Below, in pieces: positions 1 through 7,035 of a stretch of 64,000 nt of DNA. The notes below the pieces were generated by a model that was given only the letters and a program-made list of their open reading frames with translations, did no database searches and was not told the origin of the DNA. The number at the start of each line of letters is the position of its first letter. The stretch's first letter is position 1. Position numbers and translations under genes: made by a program. Origin of the DNA: Inquilinus ginsengisoli_A (lineage in GTDB: Bacteria > Pseudomonadota > Alphaproteobacteria > DSM-16000 > Inquilinaceae); the NCBI RefSeq assembly GCF_031453975.1, contig NZ_JAVDPW010000002.1, positions 434,001 through 498,000 on the forward strand, written 5' to 3'.

Positions 1-143
1 CCCGGGTTGCCGACGGCGCGTCCGAGATCCTGGTCAAGGCCTTCGGGACCGGGATGCTTTCGCCGCGCATTGTCCTGGGCGTCGCCAGCCTGCCCCTTGG
101 CATGCCGGTCGAAATCGAGATCATCCTGCAGGTCGGAGATTGA
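1..143 (+). CDS. RidA/YjgF-family protein, C-terminal end (5' truncated by window)
   Basis: Only the last 46 codons are present, ending at the TGA at 141-143; the start lies outside the window. The visible end contains GVASLPLGMPVEIE, which matches the typical C-terminal strand of RidA/YjgF proteins, where a hydrophobic strand with the pattern VGVxxLPxGxxVEIE closes the beta sheet. RidA proteins hydrolyse reactive enamine/imine intermediates from PLP enzymes. The next gene starts 26 bp downstream on the same strand, so the two may be co-transcribed. The family call rests on this short end alone. Confidence 0.5.
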   Translation, partial: RVADGASEILVKAFGTGMLSPRIVLGVASLPLGMPVEIEIILQVGD

Positions 144-169
144 GTCCCACAGGCATACGGGAGCCCCGC

Positions 170-1072
170 ATGAAACACCCGGTCCGCTACCGCACCATCG
201 ACCTGGACGGCCTGTCGATCTTCTACCGGGACGCCGGCCCGGCGGATGCGCCGGCGATCCTTCTGCTGCATGGGCTGCCGTCGTCGTCGCGGATGTTCGA
301 GCCGCTGCTGCAGCGGCTCTCGGACCGCTACCGTCTCATCGCCCCGGACTATCCCGGCTTCGGCCACAGCGACGCGCCGAAGCCGAAGGACTTCTCGTAC
401 ACCTTCGACCGTCTCGCCGACGTCGTCGCCCGCTTCACGCAGAAACTGGTGCTCTCCCGCTACAGCCTCTACATGCAGGATTACGGCGGCCCGGTCGGCT
501 TCCGGCTCGCGCTGGCCCATCCGGACCGCGTCGAGAGCCTCATCATCCAGAACGCCGTGGCGCACAATGAAGGCCTCGGCAAACCCTGGGCGGCCAGGCG
601 GGCCTTCTGGGCGGACCGCGCGACGCACGAAGCGGCCTTGCGGATCAACCTGCTGTCGTTCGAGACCACGCGCACCCGCCATCTCGGCAGCGACCCGAGA
701 ATCGACCGCTACGATCCGGACCTCTGGACCGATGAATTCGCCTTCCTCAACCGGGAAGGCCAAGCCGACATCCAGACCGAATTGTTCTTCGACTACCGCA
801 ACAATGTCGCCTCCTACCCTGCCTGGCAGGCATGGATGCGTGAGAACCAGCCGCCGATGCTGGTGCTGTGGGGAAAGTACGACCCGTCCTTCGACCTCTC
901 GGAGCCGGATGCCTACAAGCGCGATGTGCCCGAAGCGGAAGTCCATATCCTGGACGGCGGCCATTTCGCGCTCGACACGTCGGCAGACGAAATCGCCGAC
1001 CTGACGGATGCCTTCCTGAAGAAGAACCGCAGCTCCCGAACGCTCAAATCCGCCCTGCGCCATCTCCCGTGA
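170..1072 (+). CDS. Alpha/beta hydrolase, epoxide hydrolase/haloalkane dehalogenase-like
   Basis: A 300-aa alpha/beta-hydrolase fold enzyme, cytoplasmic (no signal peptide). The oxyanion-hole motif LLLHGLPSSS lies at residues 31-40, the nucleophile elbow MQDYGGPVG puts an aspartate (D104) at the catalytic position, and the C-terminal histidine is in DGGHFALD (about H265). An Asp nucleophile is characteristic of epoxide hydrolases and haloalkane dehalogenases rather than esterases; the substrate is not predictable. An in-frame TTG 30 bp upstream would add ten residues, but the ATG at 170 gives the family-like N-terminus and has a purine-rich stretch (ACGGGAG) in front. It follows the RidA-like gene directly. 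Confidence 0.85.
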   Translation: MKHPVRYRTIDLDGLSIFYRDAGPADAPAILLLHGLPSSSRMFEPLLQRLSDRYRLIAPDYPGFGHSDAPKPKDFSYTFDRLADVVARFTQKLVLSRYSLYMQDYGGPVGFRLALAHPDRVESLIIQNAVAHNEGLGKPWAARRAFWADRATHEAALRINLLSFETTRTRHLGSDPRIDRYDPDLWTDEFAFLNREGQADIQTELFFDYRNNVASYPAWQAWMRENQPPMLVLWGKYDPSFDLSEPDAYKRDVPEAEVHILDGGHFALDTSADEIADLTDAFLKKNRSSRTLKSALRHLP

Positions 1073-1313
1073 CGAAAAAGGGCCACGGCACACATCCCGG
1101 GCAGCTTCCTTCCGATCTCGCGGCACCCGATCCGCGCTGCGGGTCATCTCCACGCCGGCGGAAGGATCGACGGCCGGCTGCACACGATGATCGCGAGCAG
1201 ATTCGAAGCGACGACCTGGAGCCGGGCTGGCCGTTCAAGAGGTCCTGAGCCAAGGTGCGGACCTATCATGGTGGGCGGGACCTTCCCGCCGGGGCTGTCG
1301 GGGGATTGCTCAA

Positions 1314-2315
1314 ATGACCGTTCGACTGATCGTGCCGGTGATCCCGGCCTCCTTCTTCGGCATCGTGCTGGGGCTGGCCGGGCTCGGCGGCGCCTGGCGC
1401 TCGGCCCACCGGCTGTGGCAGCTGCCGGCCGTCATCGGCGAGGCCGTGATTGCCCTGGCGGTCGTGGTCTGGGCCGTTCTGGTCCTGCTCTATGGCCTGA
1501 AATGGCTGGTGGCCCGCGATGAGGCACTGGGCGAGGTGGCCCATCCGGTGGCGTGCTGCTTCATCGGGCTAGCCGGGGTCGCGACGCTGCTGGTCGCCGG
1601 CGGCGTGCTGCCTTATTCGCAGCCGATCGCGACGGTGCTGTTCGCCATCGGCGCCGCCGCCACGCTGCTGTTCGCGATTTGGCGCACCGGCGGCCTGTGG
1701 CAGGGCGGACGCGACCACGGAACCACCACGCCCGTCCTCTACCTGCCGACCGTCGCCGGCAGCTTCGTCACCGCCGCCGTGGCGGCTGCGCTGGGCCATC
1801 CCGACTGGGGGCAGATGGCCTTCGGCGCCGGGCTGTTCTCCTGGCTGGCGATCGAATCGGTGCTGATCCACCGGCTGCTGACCGCCGCCACGCTGCCGCC
1901 GGGACTGCGGCCGACGCTGGGCGTCCAGCTGGCGCCGCCGGTGGTTGGCGGGGTCGCCTATCTCGGCATCACCCAGGGGCCGCCCGACCTGGTCGCCCAT
2001 GCTCTGCTCGGCTACGGCGTCCTGCAGGCGCTGGTGCTGCTGCGGCTGCTGCCCTGGATCCGGGAGGAGCCGTTCAGCCCATCCTACTGGGCCTTCACCT
2101 TCGGCGTGACCGCGCTGGCGGTGGCCCCGATGCGCATGGTCGAACGCGGCGACGCCGGTATCGTGGCGGTGCTGGCGGTGATCCTGTTCGTCGCCGCCAA
2201 TGTCGTCGTCGGCCTCATCGCGGCCGGGACGGTCTGGCTTGCAGCGCGACGGCGGCTGATCGCCAAATCCGTCACCATCCCGCTCGGCCGGACAAAGCCG
2301 ACAGGGGCGGCGTAG
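1314..2315 (+). CDS. tehA: TehA-like (SLAC1-family) membrane channel/transporter
   Basis: A 333-aa integral membrane protein with about ten hydrophobic helices, beginning directly with a membrane segment (residues 5-30). Length and helix pattern fit the TehA/SLAC1 family, anion channels known from E. coli tellurite resistance and plant guard cells. The central part with TPVLYLPTVAGSFV and the run FSWLAIESVLIHRLL resembles the TehA core. No TehB methyltransferase is next to it, which is common for stand-alone homologues. The likely role is anion or dicarboxylate movement or tolerance to oxyanions or organic acids; substrate unproven. It is preceded by about 240 bp without a recognisable gene. 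Confidence 0.8.
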   Translation: MTVRLIVPVIPASFFGIVLGLAGLGGAWRSAHRLWQLPAVIGEAVIALAVVVWAVLVLLYGLKWLVARDEALGEVAHPVACCFIGLAGVATLLVAGGVLPYSQPIATVLFAIGAAATLLFAIWRTGGLWQGGRDHGTTTPVLYLPTVAGSFVTAAVAAALGHPDWGQMAFGAGLFSWLAIESVLIHRLLTAATLPPGLRPTLGVQLAPPVVGGVAYLGITQGPPDLVAHALLGYGVLQALVLLRLLPWIREEPFSPSYWAFTFGVTALAVAPMRMVERGDAGIVAVLAVILFVAANVVVGLIAAGTVWLAARRRLIAKSVTIPLGRTKPTGAA

Positions 2316-2341
2316 GCCCCTTGGACGAGGCAAATGCCCGG

Positions 2342-3508
2342 TCAGACCCGCCGTCTCTCCGCCACCAGCAGCGCCGCCAGGACACAGCACAGCAGGCCGA
2401 GGGACGATGGCAGCCCTTGATGTCCGATCAGTTGCATCGCCAGCCCTGTCGCGGGCGAGCCGACGATGCCGCCGATGCCCCAGGCGAACGCGAAGGCCGC
2501 GTTGCCGGCGATCAGGGCCTGGCCGTCGAATCGCTCGCCGAGCTGGATCAGCGACATGGTGTAGATCCCGAACGAGACGCCGCCCCAGAGGAGGACAAGC
2601 GGCCAGATGAGCCAGGAGTCGAAGATCGCCGGCAGCAGCAGGCAGCCGGCCAGCGACGCCAGGGCACAGAACAGCAGGGTCCGCGCCGAGCCGAACCGTT
2701 CGGCCAGGCGCCCGAGCAGGATCTGCAGCACGGCATTGCCCGCGATGAAGCAGGTGATGAGCGAAGCGATGCGCTCCTCGCCGCTGCCGAGCGCTGTGCC
2801 ATAGACCGCGAACAAGGACAGCAGGATCTGCTCGAAGGCGGCTGCTGCGAAAACCCCGAACAGCAGGAGCGGCGCCAGAGCGAAGAAGCCGGCGACCGAT
2901 GTCGCCTCGCCCTCTTGCGGCATCTTCGGCAGGCGCGGCACCACCGCGACCACGATCAGGCCGCAGATCAGGAAGGCCGCGATGCCGATCATGAAGGGCG
3001 GCCAGCCCTGCGTGCCGACCAGGCCGAGCGACAGCGGGCCGATGGCGAACCCACCCGAAACGATCGATGTATAGAGGCCCATGATGCGGCCGCGGCGTGG
3101 CGCGGGGGTGATCGTGATCAGCCAGGTTTCGCTGATCACGTAGAGCGGATTGGCAAAGAAGCCGAGGAGGAAGCGCAGCGGCATCCAGGCCATGACGTCC
3201 TGCGTCCAGGCGATCGCGATCAGGGCGAGCGCGGCCAGGATCGAACACAGGATCGCCAGCCGGGCCCCACCCAGACGCCGCACCAGCCCGGGAATGAAGG
3301 GCGCGGAGACGATGAAGCCCAGCGGCGTCATTGCCGCCGACAAGCCGATCAGGCCGGGCGTCGTCCCCTGCCGATCGAGGATGAAGCTGAGCAGCGGGTA
3401 GGTCAGTCCCTGGGCCACGGCGAACACCGTGACGGTCGCGATGATGCCCGCCATCGCGGCCCACGGGATCCGATCCACTCGCGGTGACGTCGTACATTCG
3501 GCAGTCAT
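2342..3508 (-). CDS. MFS transporter (YcaD-like)
   Basis: A 388-aa major facilitator superfamily protein with twelve predicted membrane segments. The loop after helix 2 carries LVRRLGGARLA, the MFS motif A position. The sequence FANPLYVISETWLITITP around residues 115-132 resembles the conserved E(S/T)WL segment of the YcaD-type subgroup, and PAPRRGRIMGLYTS follows it as in that group. The substrate is unknown; members are annotated as putative drug or metabolite exporters. It is convergent with tehA with only 26 bp between them. The start is the first ATG of the frame; a later ATG in front of AGIIATVTVF would also leave all helices intact. Confidence 0.85.
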   Translation of the reverse strand: MTAECTTSPRVDRIPWAAMAGIIATVTVFAVAQGLTYPLLSFILDRQGTTPGLIGLSAAMTPLGFIVSAPFIPGLVRRLGGARLAILCSILAALALIAIAWTQDVMAWMPLRFLLGFFANPLYVISETWLITITPAPRRGRIMGLYTSIVSGGFAIGPLSLGLVGTQGWPPFMIGIAAFLICGLIVVAVVPRLPKMPQEGEATSVAGFFALAPLLLFGVFAAAAFEQILLSLFAVYGTALGSGEERIASLITCFIAGNAVLQILLGRLAERFGSARTLLFCALASLAGCLLLPAIFDSWLIWPLVLLWGGVSFGIYTMSLIQLGERFDGQALIAGNAAFAFAWGIGGIVGSPATGLAMQLIGHQGLPSSLGLLCCVLAALLVAERRRV

Positions 3509-3601
3509 GCGGACCTCGAAGCAGGACCTGCAAATTCCGGCAGGTACTGAGGAAACACGACGGCACGCGGAAACGGTCGATCCGTCATGGCAGCCTTCGC
3601 C

Positions 3602-3829
3602 CTAATCCTGCCAGAACGGCTTGGCGATCTCCGCCTCGACCTGCCGTCTTGTCAGGCCGATATCGTCGATCAGGTAGGGATTGGCCTTCGACATCTGTGC
3701 GAGGGCCCGGCGAACGCGTATCCGCTCGCGCCAGGCCGCGATCATGGTCGGCAGGGCCGCCAGGCCGTGGGGCCGACACGACACTTCCGCCTGGCGCAGG
3801 GCCGTCCCAAGGGTGCGAGTATTGGTCAT
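3602..3829 (-). CDS. DUF1127 domain small protein
   Basis: A 75-aa protein whose C-terminal half carries the DUF1127/YjiS signature: a helical RVRRALAQMSKANPYLIDDIGL followed by TRRQVEAEIAKPFW. DUF1127 proteins are short, arginine-rich and usually 45-90 aa in alphaproteobacteria; several have been linked to RNA turnover and phosphate or carbon metabolism, but the role here is unknown. The frame extends four codons upstream to another ATG; the internal ATG (MTNTRTLG) is chosen as the more typical N-terminus. It is divergent from the CadC-like regulator, sharing a 137-bp AT-richer promoter region. Confidence 0.8.
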   Translation of the reverse strand: MTNTRTLGTALRQAEVSCRPHGLAALPTMIAAWRERIRVRRALAQMSKANPYLIDDIGLTRRQVEAEIAKPFWQD

Positions 3830-3966
3830 GACAGCCTCCATCGGAGCCGAGGGGCCAGAGGGCCCCTCGACCTGAAAGAGGCTGAAGTCTGCAGGATGCC
3901 GGCGGCGCCGTACTTAAGCCCTCCCAAATAGTTCTCAAAAACTTCCAAACGGACTATGGATGCCGC

Positions 3967-5475
3967 ATGCAGGGATCGCGCTTCGCCTTTGGTCCGTTCG
4001 TGCTGGATCCCGATGCGGGAACGCTGCTTCGGGATGATGTCCCCGTCGCCGTCGGCCATCGCGGGCTGAAGCTGCTGGCGGCGCTGGTCGGACGGCCCGG
4101 CGACATCCTTGACAAGGCCGAGCTGATGGACGCGGCGTGGCCGGGCATGGCCGTCGAGGAGGGCAATCTCACCGTTCAGATCGCGTCGCTGCGGAAGCTG
4201 CTGGGGCCGGCCGCCGACGGAGGCCAGTGGATCGCCACGGTTCCGCGGGTCGGCTACCGCTTCACGGCCGCCGTCGAACCGCTCGGCGGCGCGAAGCGAG
4301 CCCCTCTGCCGCTGCCCGACAAGCCGTCGATCGCCGTGCTGCCCTTCGTCAATGTCAGCAACGATCCCGACCAGGACTCCTTCACGGACGGGCTGACCGA
4401 GGACCTGATCACCGACCTGTCCAGGATTCCGGGCCTGTTCGTCATCGCCCGCAACTCGGCCTTTGCCTACAAGGGCAAGGCGATGGACGTGCGCGGGATC
4501 GCACAGGACCTTGGCGTGCGCTACCTGCTGGAGGGCAGCGCCAGACGCGCCGCGGGGCGGGTGCGCATCAACGCCCAGCTGGTCGACGCGGTGAGCGGCG
4601 ATCACCTCTGGGCGGAACGCTTCGATCGCGGCCTGGACGACATCTTTGCCGTCCAGGACGAGGTCACCGGCAAGATCATGGAGGCGCTGCTCGGCCGGCT
4701 ACGCGCACCGCCGCCGCGCCATCGGCCCCAGAATTTCGAGGCCTACGATCTCTGCGTGCGGGCGCGCCGGCTGATGGATGATTCCCCGCAGGCGGCCAGG
4801 GAAGCGCATCTGATGCTCACGCGCGCGGTCTCGCTCGATCCGGGATACGCCGAACCCTATCGCTGGCTGGCCATGAACCACTGGATGGGATCGGTGCATT
4901 CCGGCGGACCGACGGACTCGTCCCGCAGCGTTGCCCTGGACCTGGCGCGCAAAGCGGTGGCGCTCGATCCCAACGATGCCGGCTGCCGCTGGGTCCTGGC
5001 CTACCTGCTGGCCTATGAGCGCAGCTTCGCCGAGGCGGATGCGGAATTCGCCAGGGCGATCGAGCTCGACCCCAACGAGGCCGATGCCTGGGCGGCCTTG
5101 TCCGACATCGCGGTCCTGGCCGGGCGGGTCGAGGACGGCCTCGAGCACGTCCGCAAGGCGTTCCGGCTGAACCCGTTTCCGGCAAGCTGGTACTATCTCA
5201 CGCTCGGCCAGGCGCAATACGCGGCCGGCGACTACGAAGCCGCCGTCGAGACGCTGCGCCGGGACGAGACCTATCGCACCAGCTCACGCCGTTTCCTGGC
5301 GGCAAGCCTGGCCCAGCTGGGCCGGCTCGACGAGGCGCGCGCGGAGGTCGAGCTGTTCCTCGTCGGCAACCCGGATTTCACGACCCGCCACTGGGTGGCC
5401 AGGGAGCCGTTCCGCGACGCGGCGACGCTCCAGCACTTCGTCGATGGCTACCGCAAGGCCGGCCTTCCGGAGTGA
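3967..5475 (+). CDS. CadC-like regulator: winged helix, TolB-like domain and TPR repeats
   Basis: A 502-aa protein with an OmpR/CadC-type winged-helix DNA-binding domain at residues 1-103 (recognition region LTVQIASLRKLLG, ending PRVGYRF), then a TolB-N-like domain at about 118-240 starting KPSIAVLPFVNVS with FTDGLTEDLITDLS, and a long helical TPR region from about 250 to the end. No transmembrane helix is evident between the domains, so it is probably a cytoplasmic one-component regulator. The same architecture is common in Rhizobiales and Rhodospirillales. The signal is unknown; the divergent DUF1127 gene is the simplest candidate target. Confidence 0.85.
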   Translation: MQGSRFAFGPFVLDPDAGTLLRDDVPVAVGHRGLKLLAALVGRPGDILDKAELMDAAWPGMAVEEGNLTVQIASLRKLLGPAADGGQWIATVPRVGYRFTAAVEPLGGAKRAPLPLPDKPSIAVLPFVNVSNDPDQDSFTDGLTEDLITDLSRIPGLFVIARNSAFAYKGKAMDVRGIAQDLGVRYLLEGSARRAAGRVRINAQLVDAVSGDHLWAERFDRGLDDIFAVQDEVTGKIMEALLGRLRAPPPRHRPQNFEAYDLCVRARRLMDDSPQAAREAHLMLTRAVSLDPGYAEPYRWLAMNHWMGSVHSGGPTDSSRSVALDLARKAVALDPNDAGCRWVLAYLLAYERSFAEADAEFARAIELDPNEADAWAALSDIAVLAGRVEDGLEHVRKAFRLNPFPASWYYLTLGQAQYAAGDYEAAVETLRRDETYRTSSRRFLAASLAQLGRLDEARAEVELFLVGNPDFTTRHWVAREPFRDAATLQHFVDGYRKAGLPE

Positions 5476-5490
5476 CAGGCCCTTCCTGCG

Positions 5491-6876
5491 TCAGAGCACA
5501 GGCCAGGGCCGTTGCGGGCCGCGGCGGTCCTCATAGGCCTGGGCCAGGCGCAGCACGCCGAGGTCGTCGAAGCGGCGGCCGACGATCTGCAGGCCGATCG
5601 GCAGCCCGGCGGCGGTGAAGCCGCAATTGATCGACACTGCCGGCTGCTCCGACATGTTCCACGGCACGGTGTAGCCGATGTGCTCGAACGGCTTCTCCGG
5701 GTCGTTCAGCGGCGACGCCCAGTCCGCCGGGAAGCCGGCGACCGGCGCCGTCGGCGACAGCACGAAATCCAGCGATGCGAACAGCGCCGCCGCCGCCTTG
5801 CGGATCTCCATGGTGCGGTTGAAACCGCGCATCACCGCCAGGCCCGACCGCTCCGCCCCCGATTCCGCCCAGGCCCGGATATAGGGCAGGATCTTCGCCC
5901 GGTCCGCCGCGGGCAGCTTCGACACGTCGTCCCAGGACCGCACCCGCCAGAAATCGTCCAGCCCATCCAGCATCTCGCGGGTCAGGATCGCCGGCACCGG
6001 CTCGACGATGCCGCCGGCTGCCTCGAGCAGCCGGGCCGCGGCCGTCACCGCGTCGCCCACCTCGGGGTCCAGCGCCATGCCGGCGCCGATGTCCATCATC
6101 AGGCCGATGCGCAGGCCCTTGGGATCGATGGCGAGGTCGGCCCAATCGATCTCGGCCGGAGGCAGGTTCATGCCGTCGCGCCCGTCGGGCCGCGACAGCA
6201 CCGCCATGGCCAGGGCGGCATCGGCCACTGTCCGGGTCATCGGCCCGGCGACGCGGCCGACATAGGACGGGTCGATCGGGATCCGCCCCAGGCTGGGCTT
6301 CAGCCCGACGATGCCGCACCAGGCGGCCGGCAGGCGGACCGAACCGCCGATGTCGGTGCCGACATGGATGGGACCGTAGCCGGCGGCAGCGGCCGCCCCT
6401 GCCCCGGCGCTGGAGCCGCCCGGGTTCTTCGACAGGTCCCATGGATTGCGCGCCAGCTTGTGGAAGCTGGAGAGGCCGGAGGACAGCATGCCGTAATCCG
6501 GCATGGTGGTCTTGGCCAGGATCACGGCGCCGGATTCGCGCAGCCGCGCCGCGGGCGGGGCGTCCTCGGCGGCCGGCACCAGCGGCGTCGCCGCGGTGCC
6601 CACCGGCACCGGCACGCCCCTGGTGGCGATGTTGTCCTTGACCGTCACCGGCACGCCGTCGACCGGCCCCAGCGGCCGCCCCTCGGCCCAGCGCGCGGCC
6701 GAGGCCGCGGCGGCGGCGCGGGCGCCGGCGGCATCGAGCGCCCAGAGGGCCTGCAGCTTCGGCTCCCACGCCTCGATCCGGGCCAGCACCGCCTCGGTCA
6801 CCTCGACCGGCGACAGGCTGCGGTCGCGGTAGCGGGACACCAGGTCGACGGCCGAGAGGTCAGGGAGCGAGGTCAT
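5491..6876 (-). CDS. Amidase (amidase signature family)
   Basis: A 461-aa amidase signature enzyme, cytoplasmic, hydrolysing a carboxamide by the Ser-cisSer-Lys triad. The residues are visible: Lys80 in GVPVTVKDNIAT, Ser155 in NPGGSSAGAG and the nucleophile Ser179 in GTDIGGSVRLPA; spacing agrees with malonamidase-type enzymes. The length is normal for the family. It is similar to GatA-like amidases but is not GatA, since gatB and gatC are not adjacent and the protein is short. Substrate unknown. It is convergent with the CadC-like regulator (15 bp between stops), and an unusual palindrome cluster lies upstream of its start. Confidence 0.88.
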   Translation of the reverse strand: MTSLPDLSAVDLVSRYRDRSLSPVEVTEAVLARIEAWEPKLQALWALDAAGARAAAAASAARWAEGRPLGPVDGVPVTVKDNIATRGVPVPVGTAATPLVPAAEDAPPAARLRESGAVILAKTTMPDYGMLSSGLSSFHKLARNPWDLSKNPGGSSAGAGAAAAAGYGPIHVGTDIGGSVRLPAAWCGIVGLKPSLGRIPIDPSYVGRVAGPMTRTVADAALAMAVLSRPDGRDGMNLPPAEIDWADLAIDPKGLRIGLMMDIGAGMALDPEVGDAVTAAARLLEAAGGIVEPVPAILTREMLDGLDDFWRVRSWDDVSKLPAADRAKILPYIRAWAESGAERSGLAVMRGFNRTMEIRKAAAALFASLDFVLSPTAPVAGFPADWASPLNDPEKPFEHIGYTVPWNMSEQPAVSINCGFTAAGLPIGLQIVGRRFDDLGVLRLAQAYEDRRGPQRPWPVL

Positions 6877-6910
6877 GCGTCACCGGCTGTGTTCGGGCAA
6901 GACAACGGAT

Positions 6911-6963
6911 GTCCTGCCGCGGCAGGACAATGGACGTCCTGCCAGGGCAGGACACGTCCTGCC
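6911..6963. repeat. Cluster of GTCCTGCC palindromes upstream of the amidase
   Basis: A perfect 18-bp palindrome (GTCCTGCCG/CGGCAGGAC) lies at 6911-6928, a near-perfect copy with centre AG at 6936-6953, and a third half-site GTCCTGCC at 6956-6963. Starts are 25 and 20 bp apart. The cluster sits 35-90 bp upstream of the amidase start and about 75-125 bp beyond the 3' end of the first RTX gene. It could be an operator array for the amidase promoter or a transcript-end structure for readthrough from the RTX genes. Confidence 0.6.
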
Positions 6964-7035
6964 GGGATAGCCGGAATTATCGGCCGCACCAAGGCGAATT
7001 GCCCGACCTTTCTGCGGATCCGCCGGGCGCCGTCG

